This document shows, piece by piece, positions 16,501 to 23,983 of a stretch of DNA of 41,286 bases. The position numbers were made by a program, and so were the translations under genes. The first letter of the stretch is position 1. The number at the start of each line of letters is the position of its first letter. The notes below the pieces were generated by a model, which was given only the letters and a program-made list of their open reading frames with translations, had not been told where the DNA came from and ran no database searches. Origin of the DNA: Planctomycetota bacterium (GTDB lineage Bacteria; Planctomycetota; UBA8108; JACQVS01); NCBI GenBank assembly GCA_028280485.1, contig JANQLS010000129.1, positions 1 to 41,286 of the forward strand. Reading direction: 5' to 3'.

Positions 16501-18069
16501 AACCAGCATGGAGGTTTTATCGATGAGGGCTTCCGGTTGAAGATCACCGCCCCGTTAGGTGACATATATTACACTCTCAATGGGGAAGACCCTCGTTTGG
16601 AGGGAGGAGCAATCTCTGAAGATGCCATCGTCATTGGGGGGATCGATGAAACCATTCTTCTTCCTGAAGATTCTGATCTTCGTTACTTGGTACCTACAAG
16701 TGATGCCGAGGGTCTATCTTGGATTCAACCCAACTTTGATGATGCCCCCTGGGCACAAGGAAAAAATGGGATTGGGTTAGAAGCGAGTTCGGGTTATCAG
16801 AGTCTAATTCAAACCGATGTGCTTGAAGAGATGCACGATAAGAACGCTTCTGTTTACATGCGATATCGATTTGATGTGAAGGACCCCAAATTAATATCCA
16901 CGCTCAATCTTCGCATGAAGTATGACGACGGTTTTGTTGCTTATCTCAACGGGGAGTTGATCGCAGCGAAAAATGCTCCTGAAGAGTTGACCTGGAATGC
17001 CAGTGCCACTGCAGGTCATTCCGATTCCTTAGCTAAGATTTTTGAGAAAATCGAGATCACCGAACATCTTCCCAAGTTAGTCGCTGGAGAAAATGTTTTA
17101 GCTATCCACGGGATGAACGTCACTCAAGGTTCTAACGATGCTCTCTTTGTCGCTTTGCTCTCAGGTGCTGAGGGTATCGATGACAATTCGATTCCCTTGA
17201 ACTCAACCACTCATGTTCAGGCTCGAGCTTTTCACGATGGAGAGTGGAGCGCGCTCGTTGAAACGACGTTTATTCATTTTCCGTTAAGGGTCACCGAGCT
17301 TCATTACCATCCGGCATCGGAAGGGGAAGGTAATGAATTTGATTCTGAAGATTTCGAATTTATTGAGATCGCCAATGTGGGTCCGAAGGCATTAGATCTT
17401 TCGGATGTTCAAATCAGCGGAGATATCCGGTTTGATTTTTCCTCGAGTGATATTAAAAGCTTACTTCCAAATCAACGCCTCATCGTGGTTGAAGACAAAG
17501 ATGCTTTCGAGCTTCGTTACGGTTTAGAAGGAAGAAACGTAGCGGGGCAATACCGTGGAAATTTGAGCAATGGTGGAGGTGAAATTTTAATTACGGGAAA
17601 ATTTCAGGAAACCATTCAACAGTTCAGCTATTCCGACGATTGGTATGAGTCCACCGATGGCCCCGGTCATTCGCTTGAAATTAAAGATCCCTTGGGCGAC
17701 TTAGCGCTTTGGAGTACCAAAGAGGGGTGGAAAGCAAGTGAAGAACTTCACGGAACTCCGGGCATCAGTGAAGGAAGTGAAGGTGGTTTAAGAATTCCGG
17801 GAGATGGAAATTCAAGCGGAGTGCTCGAGCTTGGGGATGCCATCAAGCTATTAACCCTCCTCTTCATCGGGCAGGGGGAGCTACCCCCTTGTGAGGGACT
17901 CGTGAGCTCTGAAGCTAATGTGGCTCTTCTTGATACCAATGGGGATCAACGCTTAGATACAAGCGATGCTATTCACACCTTAGTCTACTTGTTCATTGGT
18001 GGGGAGCCGCCTGCATTAGGTACAGAGTGCAGGCCATTTATCGGCTGCCCTGAAATTTGTAACCGGTAG
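13597..18069 (+). CDS. Giant secreted LTD/LamG/CotH-kinase protein with dockerin-like tail
   Basis: A 1490-residue protein. A signal peptide ends near A39. A lamin-tail (LTD) domain starts at about 40-115 (INEILASNVKNLLDEDGDSS) and resumes at about 371-425 (HTNFQLSAGGETLFLVHPNG). Between these lies a LamG-like domain (about 128-350) flanked by proline-rich linkers. A chitobiase-type C-terminal domain follows (440-520). Then comes a CotH-kinase domain (about 575-945) with NGLYWGLYHVFERPNGEF, DWDTKNWY and FCWDAERTFW motifs, then a second chitobiase-like stretch, a jelly-roll-like region (1030-1190) and a second LTD (1230-1390). The tail (1402-1490) has two Asp-rich calcium-type repeats (GDGNSSGVLELGDAIKLL, LDTNGDQRLDTSDAIHTL). 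Such proteins are common in Planctomycetota and Verrucomicrobiota. CotH kinases phosphorylate secreted proteins in Bacillus; the substrate here is unknown. Confidence 0.85.
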   Translation: MIIIQRLHGWLCPKAAWLKSIGILGVLVGGLFHASSLKAQLKINEILASNVKNLLDEDGDSSDWVELINTGASPLDTAGYFISDDDEHLKRWALPQIIIPPGEYLLLWCSGKDKSGAPVDPPPPPVSGGASSHWPLAEGAGESFENLVDGELDGFLEGATVNWVDVTPDQGDSVPPQDSAVEFSGAGSRIQTNYEGVSGSKARTITCWIRTTTIGTGGFVSWGNSAVNGAKWHFRLNPTAANGTVGALRTEVQGGQNVATTVLTDGQWHHVACVFPEGASGVSDVLHFVDGELDPRSGGTNVAIDTQVGGVNNQVLIGSRNQGGVLHDYAGSIADVRIYDRELSLEDIQAIFNGGDPEDPPEGPEVAEGFHTNFQLSAGGETLFLVHPNGQIEDEIEYPNQVSDQSYGRSPDGSGNFLFHLNPSPLKENTGTTSPGPLVVADTNFEPNRGFFSDPIQVAITTETQDATIRYTLDGTLPSETHGEVYTGPLSVSDTTVIRAAAFKDGLRSTNADAHTYIYLETPEGGGILNQSARPSGWPLSWGTRSADYAMDQRVVSDEGSPYFDKNVRDGLLAHPSISIAMPLDDLFHPTTGIYTNSLAHGDQWERACSFEIIHPDGEDGVQVNAGLRLMGNASRQPTRPKHNMRVAFRRSYGPSRLRYQVFKDTDVDEFDTIVLRGGNGDSWFHPNATQRQRAQYIRDQWHRDVEKAMKRPTTHQAYYHLYINGLYWGLYHVFERPNGEFLSSHFGGDEDDWDAINGGDVIDGNLTAYNRLLSLAQRGVSTPEAYQGIQEFLDVDNLIDFLLINFYSGNVDWDTKNWYGGRRRVDGAGYMFFCWDAERTFWNIGENRTGLNIAGKPSSIHQRLRANEEYRMRFADRTQRHLFNQGSLSPEGAAKLWQDRADEIRVDLAAESARWGDDDRFQPYSVDTEWTNELNFIMNSWFPRRGGILLTQLKSQRLYPNVEAPQFNQHGGFIDEGFRLKITAPLGDIYYTLNGEDPRLEGGAISEDAIVIGGIDETILLPEDSDLRYLVPTSDAEGLSWIQPNFDDAPWAQGKNGIGLEASSGYQSLIQTDVLEEMHDKNASVYMRYRFDVKDPKLISTLNLRMKYDDGFVAYLNGELIAAKNAPEELTWNASATAGHSDSLAKIFEKIEITEHLPKLVAGENVLAIHGMNVTQGSNDALFVALLSGAEGIDDNSIPLNSTTHVQARAFHDGEWSALVETTFIHFPLRVTELHYHPASEGEGNEFDSEDFEFIEIANVGPKALDLSDVQISGDIRFDFSSSDIKSLLPNQRLIVVEDKDAFELRYGLEGRNVAGQYRGNLSNGGGEILITGKFQETIQQFSYSDDWYESTDGPGHSLEIKDPLGDLALWSTKEGWKASEELHGTPGISEGSEGGLRIPGDGNSSGVLELGDAIKLLTLLFIGQGELPPCEGLVSSEANVALLDTNGDQRLDTSDAIHTLVYLFIGGEPPALGTECRPFIGCPEICNR

Positions 18070-18084
18070 CTTTTTTCTCCAGCC

Positions 18085-19533
18085 TCAAGCAATCTTCGCT
18101 AAATGCTTTGCCGAAGTCCGGATGGTGGGGAGGGTAAAAAGATCGACTAAAGAGAATTTGATTCCCAGTCGATCCTGTATTTCACAGTGCATTTTTACGA
18201 TTAAGAGTGAATGACCACCGGCGTCGAAAAAATTCGTGTCGAGGTTGATATCTCTTATTTGAAGAACTTCCATCCATATTTCTTGGAGGATCCGTTCCAC
18301 TTCAGATACCGTACGCGGTCGATTGAGTTTTGGTATCGACTTGAATTCAGCTTCGGGGGCCGTTTCAGTCTTAGGGCCCTTTAGGTTTTTTAGTCGATTT
18401 GGGCAATTGGCTTCAATGCGTAAACCATTGAGTGATTTCAAGGATTCGAGCACGATTTCCGTGTCGACTCCGAAGTCGACTAAACAGGCTACCTCGTTGA
18501 CTCCGATGGATCGTAACTTATCCACCGTTTTGAGGCAGCGCTCAGGAGTACCTAACAAACTTGCAGTTTGGTAATATTTTTCGAATGAGAACTCGAGTAT
18601 TTGATCGATATCGGAAGGAGTTAAATCACTGACATCGATATCTTGTTTACTTTTAAAGATGGGCAGTGAGTTCACATAATTCTTCACCAAATTAATCGAA
18701 CTACCCAAGTATTTTTTCATCGGTTCACGAACGATATCGCGAACTTCCTCTTCAGATTCACCGACAAAAGTATGTAGCATCAATGAGATCTTGCCTTCAC
18801 CCGGATGGCCGGCTGCTTTCCAGGCATCACGGTAAACTTCAATTTTTTCAGCGAGTTCTTCGATGCGTTGTCCCAGAAGGTGGGTCAAGGTATTAGCACC
18901 GATTTCACCGGCCCTTCGAAACGTTTCTGGATTCCTGGCTGAGGTCACCCAAATTTCTAGATCATCTTGAATGGGGCGGGGCATGCTTTGGATTTCGATA
19001 GTATCCCCCAAGGGATTTGTTGATCGAAACGTGCCACCCTTCCACAAATTTTTGATGGTTTCGATGTCATCAAAAAGTTCTTCACTTCGGCGGTGATAGC
19101 ATTGGGGATCGGCCGCAAGGATGAAATCATTTGGGAACCAACCCGAAGCTACTCCCAATCCAACTCGACCCTTAGAGAGGTTATCAACTAAGGCCCATTC
19201 TTCGGCTACTCGAACGGGATTATGTAGGCCGAGGACTACACTACCCGATCTGATTTGGACGTTTTGAGTCGATACGGCTAAGGCTGCTCCGGTCACCGAA
19301 GGATTAGGTGATAAACCACCAAAGGCATGAAAATGGCGTTCTGGAGTCCAAACGGCTACGAAGTCATTCGCATCGGCAAACTTTGCCGACTCTAGCATCA
19401 ATTGATACTTATCTTGCGAGGGATCCGTGCTTTCGTGACTCGCAAAAAAGTACAGACTAAATTGAACTTCACTGACATTGTCGATATTAGAAGCGTGCTG
19501 ACTAACTTCAGCATTCAATGTTCCCAAGACCAT
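18085..19533 (-). CDS. Luciferase-like monooxygenase fused to a phosphopantetheine carrier domain
   Basis: A 482-residue protein. Residues about 20-375 are a bacterial-luciferase-like (LLM) flavin monooxygenase of the natural-product type, with FSLYFFASHES at the start, WTPERHFHAFGGLSPNPSV, and LVDNLSKGRVGLGVASGWFP. Residues about 410-482 are an acyl/peptidyl carrier domain with the attachment site DAGGHSLL (serine about 442). This pairing is usually found inside NRPS/PKS assembly lines. Here it stands alone, with no adenylation, ketosynthase or thioesterase domain in the window. It may oxidise a carrier-bound intermediate loaded elsewhere. The gene converges on the secreted-protein gene with a 15-base gap and has a good promoter at 19609-19581. 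Confidence 0.88.
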   Translation of the reverse strand: MVLGTLNAEVSQHASNIDNVSEVQFSLYFFASHESTDPSQDKYQLMLESAKFADANDFVAVWTPERHFHAFGGLSPNPSVTGAALAVSTQNVQIRSGSVVLGLHNPVRVAEEWALVDNLSKGRVGLGVASGWFPNDFILAADPQCYHRRSEELFDDIETIKNLWKGGTFRSTNPLGDTIEIQSMPRPIQDDLEIWVTSARNPETFRRAGEIGANTLTHLLGQRIEELAEKIEVYRDAWKAAGHPGEGKISLMLHTFVGESEEEVRDIVREPMKKYLGSSINLVKNYVNSLPIFKSKQDIDVSDLTPSDIDQILEFSFEKYYQTASLLGTPERCLKTVDKLRSIGVNEVACLVDFGVDTEIVLESLKSLNGLRIEANCPNRLKNLKGPKTETAPEAEFKSIPKLNRPRTVSEVERILQEIWMEVLQIRDINLDTNFFDAGGHSLLIVKMHCEIQDRLGIKFSLVDLFTLPTIRTSAKHLAKIA

Positions 19534-19580
19534 TTTATTGCCTCACTGGATGAAGAATAGGAGAGAGAAGACCCTCTATA

Positions 19581-19616
19581 AAAATACAAATCTGTCTTTT
19601 TATAGTCAAGAACTAT
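19581..19616 (-). promoter_or_regulatory. Sigma70-type promoter of the LLM-carrier gene with overlapping inverted repeat
   Basis: On the minus strand TTGACT (19609-19604) is followed after 17 bases by TATTTT (19586-19581), about 48 bases before the start codon. ATAGT (19602-19606) and ACTAT (19612-19616) form an inverted repeat with a 5-base gap across the -35 box. It contains the TTGACTAT string, reminiscent of Rrf2/IscR-type sites. The Rrf2 gene just upstream is an obvious candidate regulator. The promoter is fairly convincing; the operator is a guess. Confidence 0.5.
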
Positions 19617-19808
19617 TCCAATCACGGGAGAATGCTTGATTGAATTTTTGGGCGAGCAGGTAAGAGATTAGAGTATAAGGATTTAGGGTGGTCCGGGGAG
19701 AGGGTTGAAGATGGGCTTTACTGGTTCTAAAAGAGATATTTTGTACTTAAAGTAATACGCTCGTCATCAATCTGGAGCTACACATCCATCTTTCTTCTTG
19801 TAGTGAAG

Positions 19809-20234
19809 TCATAAACGTTCGAGCTTTGTTTTCAGCGATTTCGCCATTTCTTCGAGAGTTGTATGGTTGAGATGATGGTGAATTTCTTTACGAATGGGTT
19901 TCCAATGATCGTGCTGAGGGCAAGGTTTCGTGTCATCGCACTCACCAATTCCTAAAATACACCGTTCGTAGCCTTCAGTTCCGTCAATGGTTTTGTAGAT
20001 ATCCCATAGTGTTATTTCTTCAGGAGTATAAGCAAGGCTAAATCCTCCTCCCCGACCTTTATTACTTTTTAGGATGCCTCCCTTCACTAAAAGTTGAAAG
20101 ACCTTGGCTACATAATGTCGAGGTAGGCCTGAAGATTCACAGAAATCATCGATCCGAATAAATTCGTCGGGGCTGAGAATCGTTAAATGAGAGAGTGCAC
20201 GGATTGCGAGAGCACAGGCATTGGAATAAATCAT
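19809..20234 (-). CDS. Rrf2-family Fe-S transcriptional regulator
   Basis: A 141-residue protein with an N-terminal winged helix-turn-helix (MIYSNACALAIRALSHL, then RHYVAKVFQLLVKGGILKS, then the NKGRGGGFSLA wing). Three cysteines, C92-x6-C99-x5-C105, match the [2Fe-2S] spacing of IscR/NsrR-type regulators, so it may sense iron-sulfur status or NO. The ATG at 20234 is preferred over a TTG at 20252 because Rrf2 proteins begin directly with the helix and GGAG lies upstream. It follows the radical SAM gene by 88 bases on the same strand and sits 275 bases before the LLM gene, so those genes are likely targets. It is a different protein from the second Rrf2 at 25507. Confidence 0.88.
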   Translation of the reverse strand: MIYSNACALAIRALSHLTILSPDEFIRIDDFCESSGLPRHYVAKVFQLLVKGGILKSNKGRGGGFSLAYTPEEITLWDIYKTIDGTEGYERCILGIGECDDTKPCPQHDHWKPIRKEIHHHLNHTTLEEMAKSLKTKLERL

Positions 20235-20322
20235 GCCGAAAGTGTACTCCAAGCCCGTGATTCAAGCCAGAAGCGAATGAAAGACGTTTGCTAGGGTTTT
20301 ATCGGTGTGCGTTTGGTCTCGT

Positions 20323-21684
20323 CTATGAATATCTGATCTCTTGGTGTTCAGGAAGGTAAAAGAGAAGGGCGATCGTATCAGCTCTCAAGAGTCCTTCTCG
20401 AGTGAGGTGGACTTCATCATCATCAATTTCTACTAAACCAGCCTGAGATAAGCTTAAAAGTTCATTCCAAAATTCTTTAAGAACATCAATCCCAAAGCGA
20501 TTCAGGAAACTCAATTTAGAAATCTTGCCAAACTTTAATGCCAAGATGAACTCTCTGATCAGCAATTCGGAGGAGAGAAGGCTGCGAGCCCTTTTAATCG
20601 GCTGTCGACCGAGAGCAACCTTCTCTTGATAATCCGTAAATGATGTCGAATTTTGAAAATGAATGCCCTTCAAATAAGAATAAGAAGATAAGCCAAGCCC
20701 CAACATGTCTCCTCCATTCCACACATGATGTTGATATTTAAATTGATGTTTTACTGGATCTTTAAGAGCTGAGTAAGCGGTCGCCACGGTATATCCCTGT
20801 TCTTCCAGCTGTTTGAATGCGTGTTTCACTCGGTCTCGTTTTTCGATCCAAGAAGTGGGCTTGACTCGCTCGTTCTCAAGGCTGAGATCTTTATACTGTT
20901 TTGTGTTTGCCGGATGCTCTGTTGGGTACACAGTGATGCTGTCGGGCTGGAGCTTGATGGCTTGTTGGACGGTGGAGTTCCAAGATTCCCATTTCTCAGT
21001 TAACATCCCAGCCATCAAATCAATATTCATACACTTGAAGGACCCATTTTTAATTTTCTCGTAAGCTTTTAAAACATCTTCAACTTTGTGGACTCGTCCA
21101 TTCTTAAGAAGAATTTCATTATCAAAGCTTTGAACTCCCATGCTCACTCGAGTCACCCCGATGCTCTTCAAGGAATCTATTTTTTCATCCGTTACCGTTT
21201 TGGGGGAACATTCAAAACTGATTTCAGTCTCAGAATTGGTAGGGAAGAGTTCTTTTAAACCCAGACCCAGTCTTTTGATTTCATTCGGCTTGAGAAGGGA
21301 AGGAGTTCCTCCTCCGAAGTAAATAAATGAGATCTTACGTCCAGAAAGATAGGTTTTTTGTGCATAGATCTCAGCCTCGGACAAGAGAGTGTCGACATAT
21401 CGGCTCTGGTCTTCTGCTGATTTACCCGTCACTGAGAGGTAGTAGCAGAAGTCACATTTTTTGAGGCAAAAAGGTATATGGATATACAGCCCTAGTGGTT
21501 CTTCGGTGGGGGCAGAATCCACGGTAGGCTTCACAAAATGATTTTGAGATTCGCTCCAGGTAGAAAAGGGGGGATAGGTAGAAATAAAGTAATTCCCCGT
21601 TGAAGGTTGAATAGAGTCAAAATCATCTAATGGATTGAGATTCATGGTTGGATGCCTTTTCCAATCGTATTGCCTTGAGGTCAT
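20323..21684 (-). CDS. HemN/HemW-like radical SAM enzyme
   Basis: A 453-residue protein. LGLYIHIPFCLKKCDFCYY gives the radical SAM C-x3-C-x2-C cluster after an N-terminal extension of about 45 residues. IYFGGGTPSLL is the GGGTP SAM motif, and ISFECSPKTVTDEKIDSLKS and VSMGVQSFDNEIL are family-wide blocks. The C-terminal third has a HemN_C-like winged domain ending TREGLLRADTIALLFY. The family includes coproporphyrinogen dehydrogenase, the haem chaperone HemW, haem-degrading methyltransferases and natural-product enzymes. The CYY context after the cluster is unlike E. coli HemN (CGC) or HemW (CDF), so a haem-biosynthesis role is not assigned. AAGGAAAG supports the start. It is divergent from the halogenase-like gene across a TGTGA-N6-TCACA site. 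Confidence 0.85.
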   Translation of the reverse strand: MTSRQYDWKRHPTMNLNPLDDFDSIQPSTGNYFISTYPPFSTWSESQNHFVKPTVDSAPTEEPLGLYIHIPFCLKKCDFCYYLSVTGKSAEDQSRYVDTLLSEAEIYAQKTYLSGRKISFIYFGGGTPSLLKPNEIKRLGLGLKELFPTNSETEISFECSPKTVTDEKIDSLKSIGVTRVSMGVQSFDNEILLKNGRVHKVEDVLKAYEKIKNGSFKCMNIDLMAGMLTEKWESWNSTVQQAIKLQPDSITVYPTEHPANTKQYKDLSLENERVKPTSWIEKRDRVKHAFKQLEEQGYTVATAYSALKDPVKHQFKYQHHVWNGGDMLGLGLSSYSYLKGIHFQNSTSFTDYQEKVALGRQPIKRARSLLSSELLIREFILALKFGKISKLSFLNRFGIDVLKEFWNELLSLSQAGLVEIDDDEVHLTREGLLRADTIALLFYLPEHQEIRYS

Positions 21685-21777
21685 TCTTTCCTTGACTCAC
21701 GGGAGCTACCCCCAGCCACCCTTCGATAAATGGGCTAGCTGATAAGAGGTATTTTATCTCAACCTTATGGTGGAGTT

Positions 21778-21793
21778 TGTGACTCTGGTCACA
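21778..21793. promoter_or_regulatory. Perfect CRP-type operator TGTGA-N6-TCACA
   Basis: TGTGACTCTGGTCACA lies in the 207-base region between the divergent radical SAM and halogenase-like genes, 94 bases from one start and 99 from the other. It matches the classical CRP consensus exactly, with eight inverted bases on each side if the N6 is ignored for all but two positions. A Crp/Fnr regulator is encoded 1.5 kb away with an RE-x-x-SR recognition helix, suitable for TGTGA half-sites. Control of both genes from this site is an inference. Confidence 0.6.
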
Positions 21794-21891
21794 GCCCTCA
21801 AGAATAAATAGGGTTAGAAAGATGATGGGTCCAAGGACCTCAAGTGAACTTTTTGGCCAACATTCCGTTGTTCAAAGGAAAGGTCTTCATT

Positions 21892-23127
21892 ATGAATGAG
21901 CGTATTCATTGTCGCGAGTCATTTGACGTGGTCATCATCGGTGGAGGCCCCGCAGGGGCAACCTTAGCTACTTTTCTCCAAAGAAAGGGTCATTCCTGCT
22001 TAATCTTAGAGTCTTCTAAGTTTCCTCGTTACCACATAGGGGAATCTTTGATCCCCAATACTTACGGAACATTGGATCGTTTAGGGTTGTTACCTTTACT
22101 TAGAAAGTCTCAGTTTCCAAAAAAACACAGTGTCAGGTTTGTATCGGAATCGGGAAAAAGTTCAGATCCTTTTTACTTCTTTGAATCGATAGAGGGTGAG
22201 CGAGCACAAACATGGCAGGTGGAACGGGAAGAGTTCGATACCATGTGTCTTACGCTTGCACAGGACAGTGGTGTTGATGTTCGAATGGAGACTCGAGTCG
22301 AACGAGTCTTATTTGAAGATGGTCAGGCGGTAGGAGTCAGTTTGTGTCCGGTTAATGGTGAGCCCTACAGGGTGGCTTCACGGGTCGTGGTCGATGCCTC
22401 CGGAAGAAAAACCGTCATCGGATCTCAATTGGGACTGAAGGAAGGGGTACCCGGATTAGAAAAGGCTTCACTTTGGACCTACTTTAAGGGTGGAAAGAGG
22501 TTGCCAGGGATCGATGAAGGAGAGACAACAATCTTCATGATTCCAGACCGAGGATGGTTTTGGTATATACCTCTGCCTGATGACCGGGTGAGTGTGGGAA
22601 TTGTGACTTCTCCGGATTTCCTTCTTTCAGCCTCTTCGAAGAAACTCAAGCCACTGTTCTTTGAAGAAGTCGAGAAGTGCTTGCCGCTTAAGGAGCGTCT
22701 TAAAGATGCTGTTTGCATCGATGATGTTCGGGGCTTGCCCAAGCTCGCCTACCGCAATCGAAAGGTGGTCGGCAACGGCTGGTTGATGGTGGGGGATGCC
22801 GCTGCTTTTTTAGATCCCATTTACTCTTCCGGTCTTTACCTGGCATTGGGTTCGGCAGAGTTAGCTGCGAATTCAGTTCACCGATCTCTCGTTTTAGATG
22901 ATCTTAGTCCTGAAGTCCTCGGAGCTCACTTAGGACCACTTCAAGAAGCGATCGATACGATCAAGCGATTGATCTTTGCTTTTTATAACCCCAATTTTAA
23001 TTTCGGAGACTTTTCGCGAAAATTTCCCGAGTATCGCTCTCAACTCATCGATTGTTTAGTTGGAGACGTTCTTAACAAAGACATGGATGCCTTCAAAGCG
23101 GCTTTAGATGAAGCGTGCGCGGTCTAA
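21892..23127 (+). CDS. Flavin-dependent halogenase-like FAD monooxygenase
   Basis: A 411-residue protein. The FAD Rossmann motif is VVIIGGGPAGATLA (GxGxxG at residues 17-22). YHIGESLIP follows, as in the halogenase/geranylgeranyl reductase superfamily. W222-F-W224-Y-I-P matches the WxWxIP signature used to recognise flavin-dependent halogenases. GDAAAFLDPIYSSG (306-314) gives the F-x-x-P-x-x-S-x-G pattern of halogenases acting on carrier-bound or free phenolic substrates. The carrier-bearing LLM protein nearby makes carrier-bound substrates possible. The frame opens with a GTG at 21844, but the ATG at 21892, preceded by AAGGAAAGG, is the better start. The stop codon lies inside repeat copy 2. 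Halogenation versus simple oxidation cannot be decided here. Confidence 0.8.
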   Translation: MNERIHCRESFDVVIIGGGPAGATLATFLQRKGHSCLILESSKFPRYHIGESLIPNTYGTLDRLGLLPLLRKSQFPKKHSVRFVSESGKSSDPFYFFESIEGERAQTWQVEREEFDTMCLTLAQDSGVDVRMETRVERVLFEDGQAVGVSLCPVNGEPYRVASRVVVDASGRKTVIGSQLGLKEGVPGLEKASLWTYFKGGKRLPGIDEGETTIFMIPDRGWFWYIPLPDDRVSVGIVTSPDFLLSASSKKLKPLFFEEVEKCLPLKERLKDAVCIDDVRGLPKLAYRNRKVVGNGWLMVGDAAAFLDPIYSSGLYLALGSAELAANSVHRSLVLDDLSPEVLGAHLGPLQEAIDTIKRLIFAFYNPNFNFGDFSRKFPEYRSQLIDCLVGDVLNKDMDAFKAALDEACAV

Positions 23128-23265
23128 GTGGCTTACTTAGATCCTGTGTTGAATCAACTCGGCCGCGGACGTAGGGTCGAAGACCCTATGTTTGGCGGAG
23201 TGAAGGCATTCGAAGAATGGCCGAAACGGGCTCCAAAGGAGCTTGTTTCCACATAAACTACTTAG
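23124..23265. repeat. Structured multi-hairpin repeat, copy 2, between convergent genes
   Basis: A diverged copy of the element at 1-172. CTAAGT (23124-23129) can pair with ACTTAG at 23135-23140 or with ACTTAG at 23260-23265. ACGTAGGGTC (23169-23178) pairs with GACCCTATGT (23182-23191). GAAAC (23223-23227) pairs with GTTTC (23245-23249) around GCTCC-AAA-GGAGC (23230-23242). The C-G pair 71/79 of copy 1 is G-C here, and the A-T pair 135/147 is G-C, which are compensatory changes. The stops of both flanking convergent genes lie within it, as expected of a bidirectional terminator or of an element inserted at gene ends. Confidence 0.85.
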
Positions 23266-23983
23266 AATCTAATGCCTTAATAATCGTCAGCTTCCGTTGT
23301 GCAATTCGGATATGTTGACTATCGACTAAGCGTGATAGGCGGCGAGAAACGACTTCTCGAACAGTGCCGATGCTCGATGCGATGTGTTCGCGTTTTGGAA
23401 TTGGATCGATCATACGTGGAAACTCGTCACCGTCATGGAGTGCTGTCGAATTTTCGATGAGGTAGGTCCACAGGCGTTGTTCGACGCTATCAAAGGAGAT
23501 TTGCTCGATAAGGGATGAAAGAAAAGCCATGCGTTCAACTAAAGATCCCAATATCGAAAGGGTGAGGGAGGGCTCTCCAGAAAGAATACTTAGAAATTTA
23601 TCTCGGGAAAAGCTTAGGACTAGACAGGGAGTTTCTGCTGAAAAGGTCGCCGGGTAGTTACCGCCCTGAAAGAAAGGTATGCAGCCCACCATATCTCCTG
23701 GATTGGAAGCATGTAAGATCCGTTCTCTCCCATCGGGTGCAACCTTGATCAACAACCCACGGCCCTCGACAACGAAATGAAGGGCGTCACAGGGTTGTCC
23801 CATCAAAAACAAATTTCGAGACTCTTCCACTCTTTCCTGAATTGCAATTCGACTTAATTCTTGAAGCGCTTCTTCCGATGCGCAGCCAAGGATCGTATCA
23901 GACTTAAGAAATTCTAAGATATCTGATTGGGATAAGCTTTGCATAGGGAAGCCAGTCACCGAGGGAGAGGATGAGGTATTCAT
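23258..23983 (-). CDS. Crp/Fnr-family transcriptional regulator
   Basis: A 241-residue protein with an N-terminal cyclic-nucleotide-type beta barrel (about residues 30-145; FLMGQPCDALHFVVEGRGLL, then HASNPGDMVGCIPFF), a long dimerisation helix and a C-terminal winged helix (about 195-235). The recognition helix GTVREVVSRRLSRL has Arg and Glu at the CRP R180/E181 positions and Arg at the R185 position, with Ser before it as in FNR, so TGTGA or TTGA half-sites are plausible. The N-terminal FNR cysteine cluster is absent, so it is not an FNR-type oxygen sensor; haem, NO or nucleotide sensing is possible. It converges on the halogenase-like gene and is divergent from selD. Confidence 0.88.
   Translation of the reverse strand: MNTSSSPSVTGFPMQSLSQSDILEFLKSDTILGCASEEALQELSRIAIQERVEESRNLFLMGQPCDALHFVVEGRGLLIKVAPDGRERILHASNPGDMVGCIPFFQGGNYPATFSAETPCLVLSFSRDKFLSILSGEPSLTLSILGSLVERMAFLSSLIEQISFDSVEQRLWTYLIENSTALHDGDEFPRMIDPIPKREHIASSIGTVREVVSRRLSRLVDSQHIRIAQRKLTIIKALDSK

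Noticed and set aside
20323..21684. Naming the radical SAM gene hemN or hemW
   Set aside because: The cluster context (CYY), N-terminal extension and neighbourhood do not match either well enough to choose.
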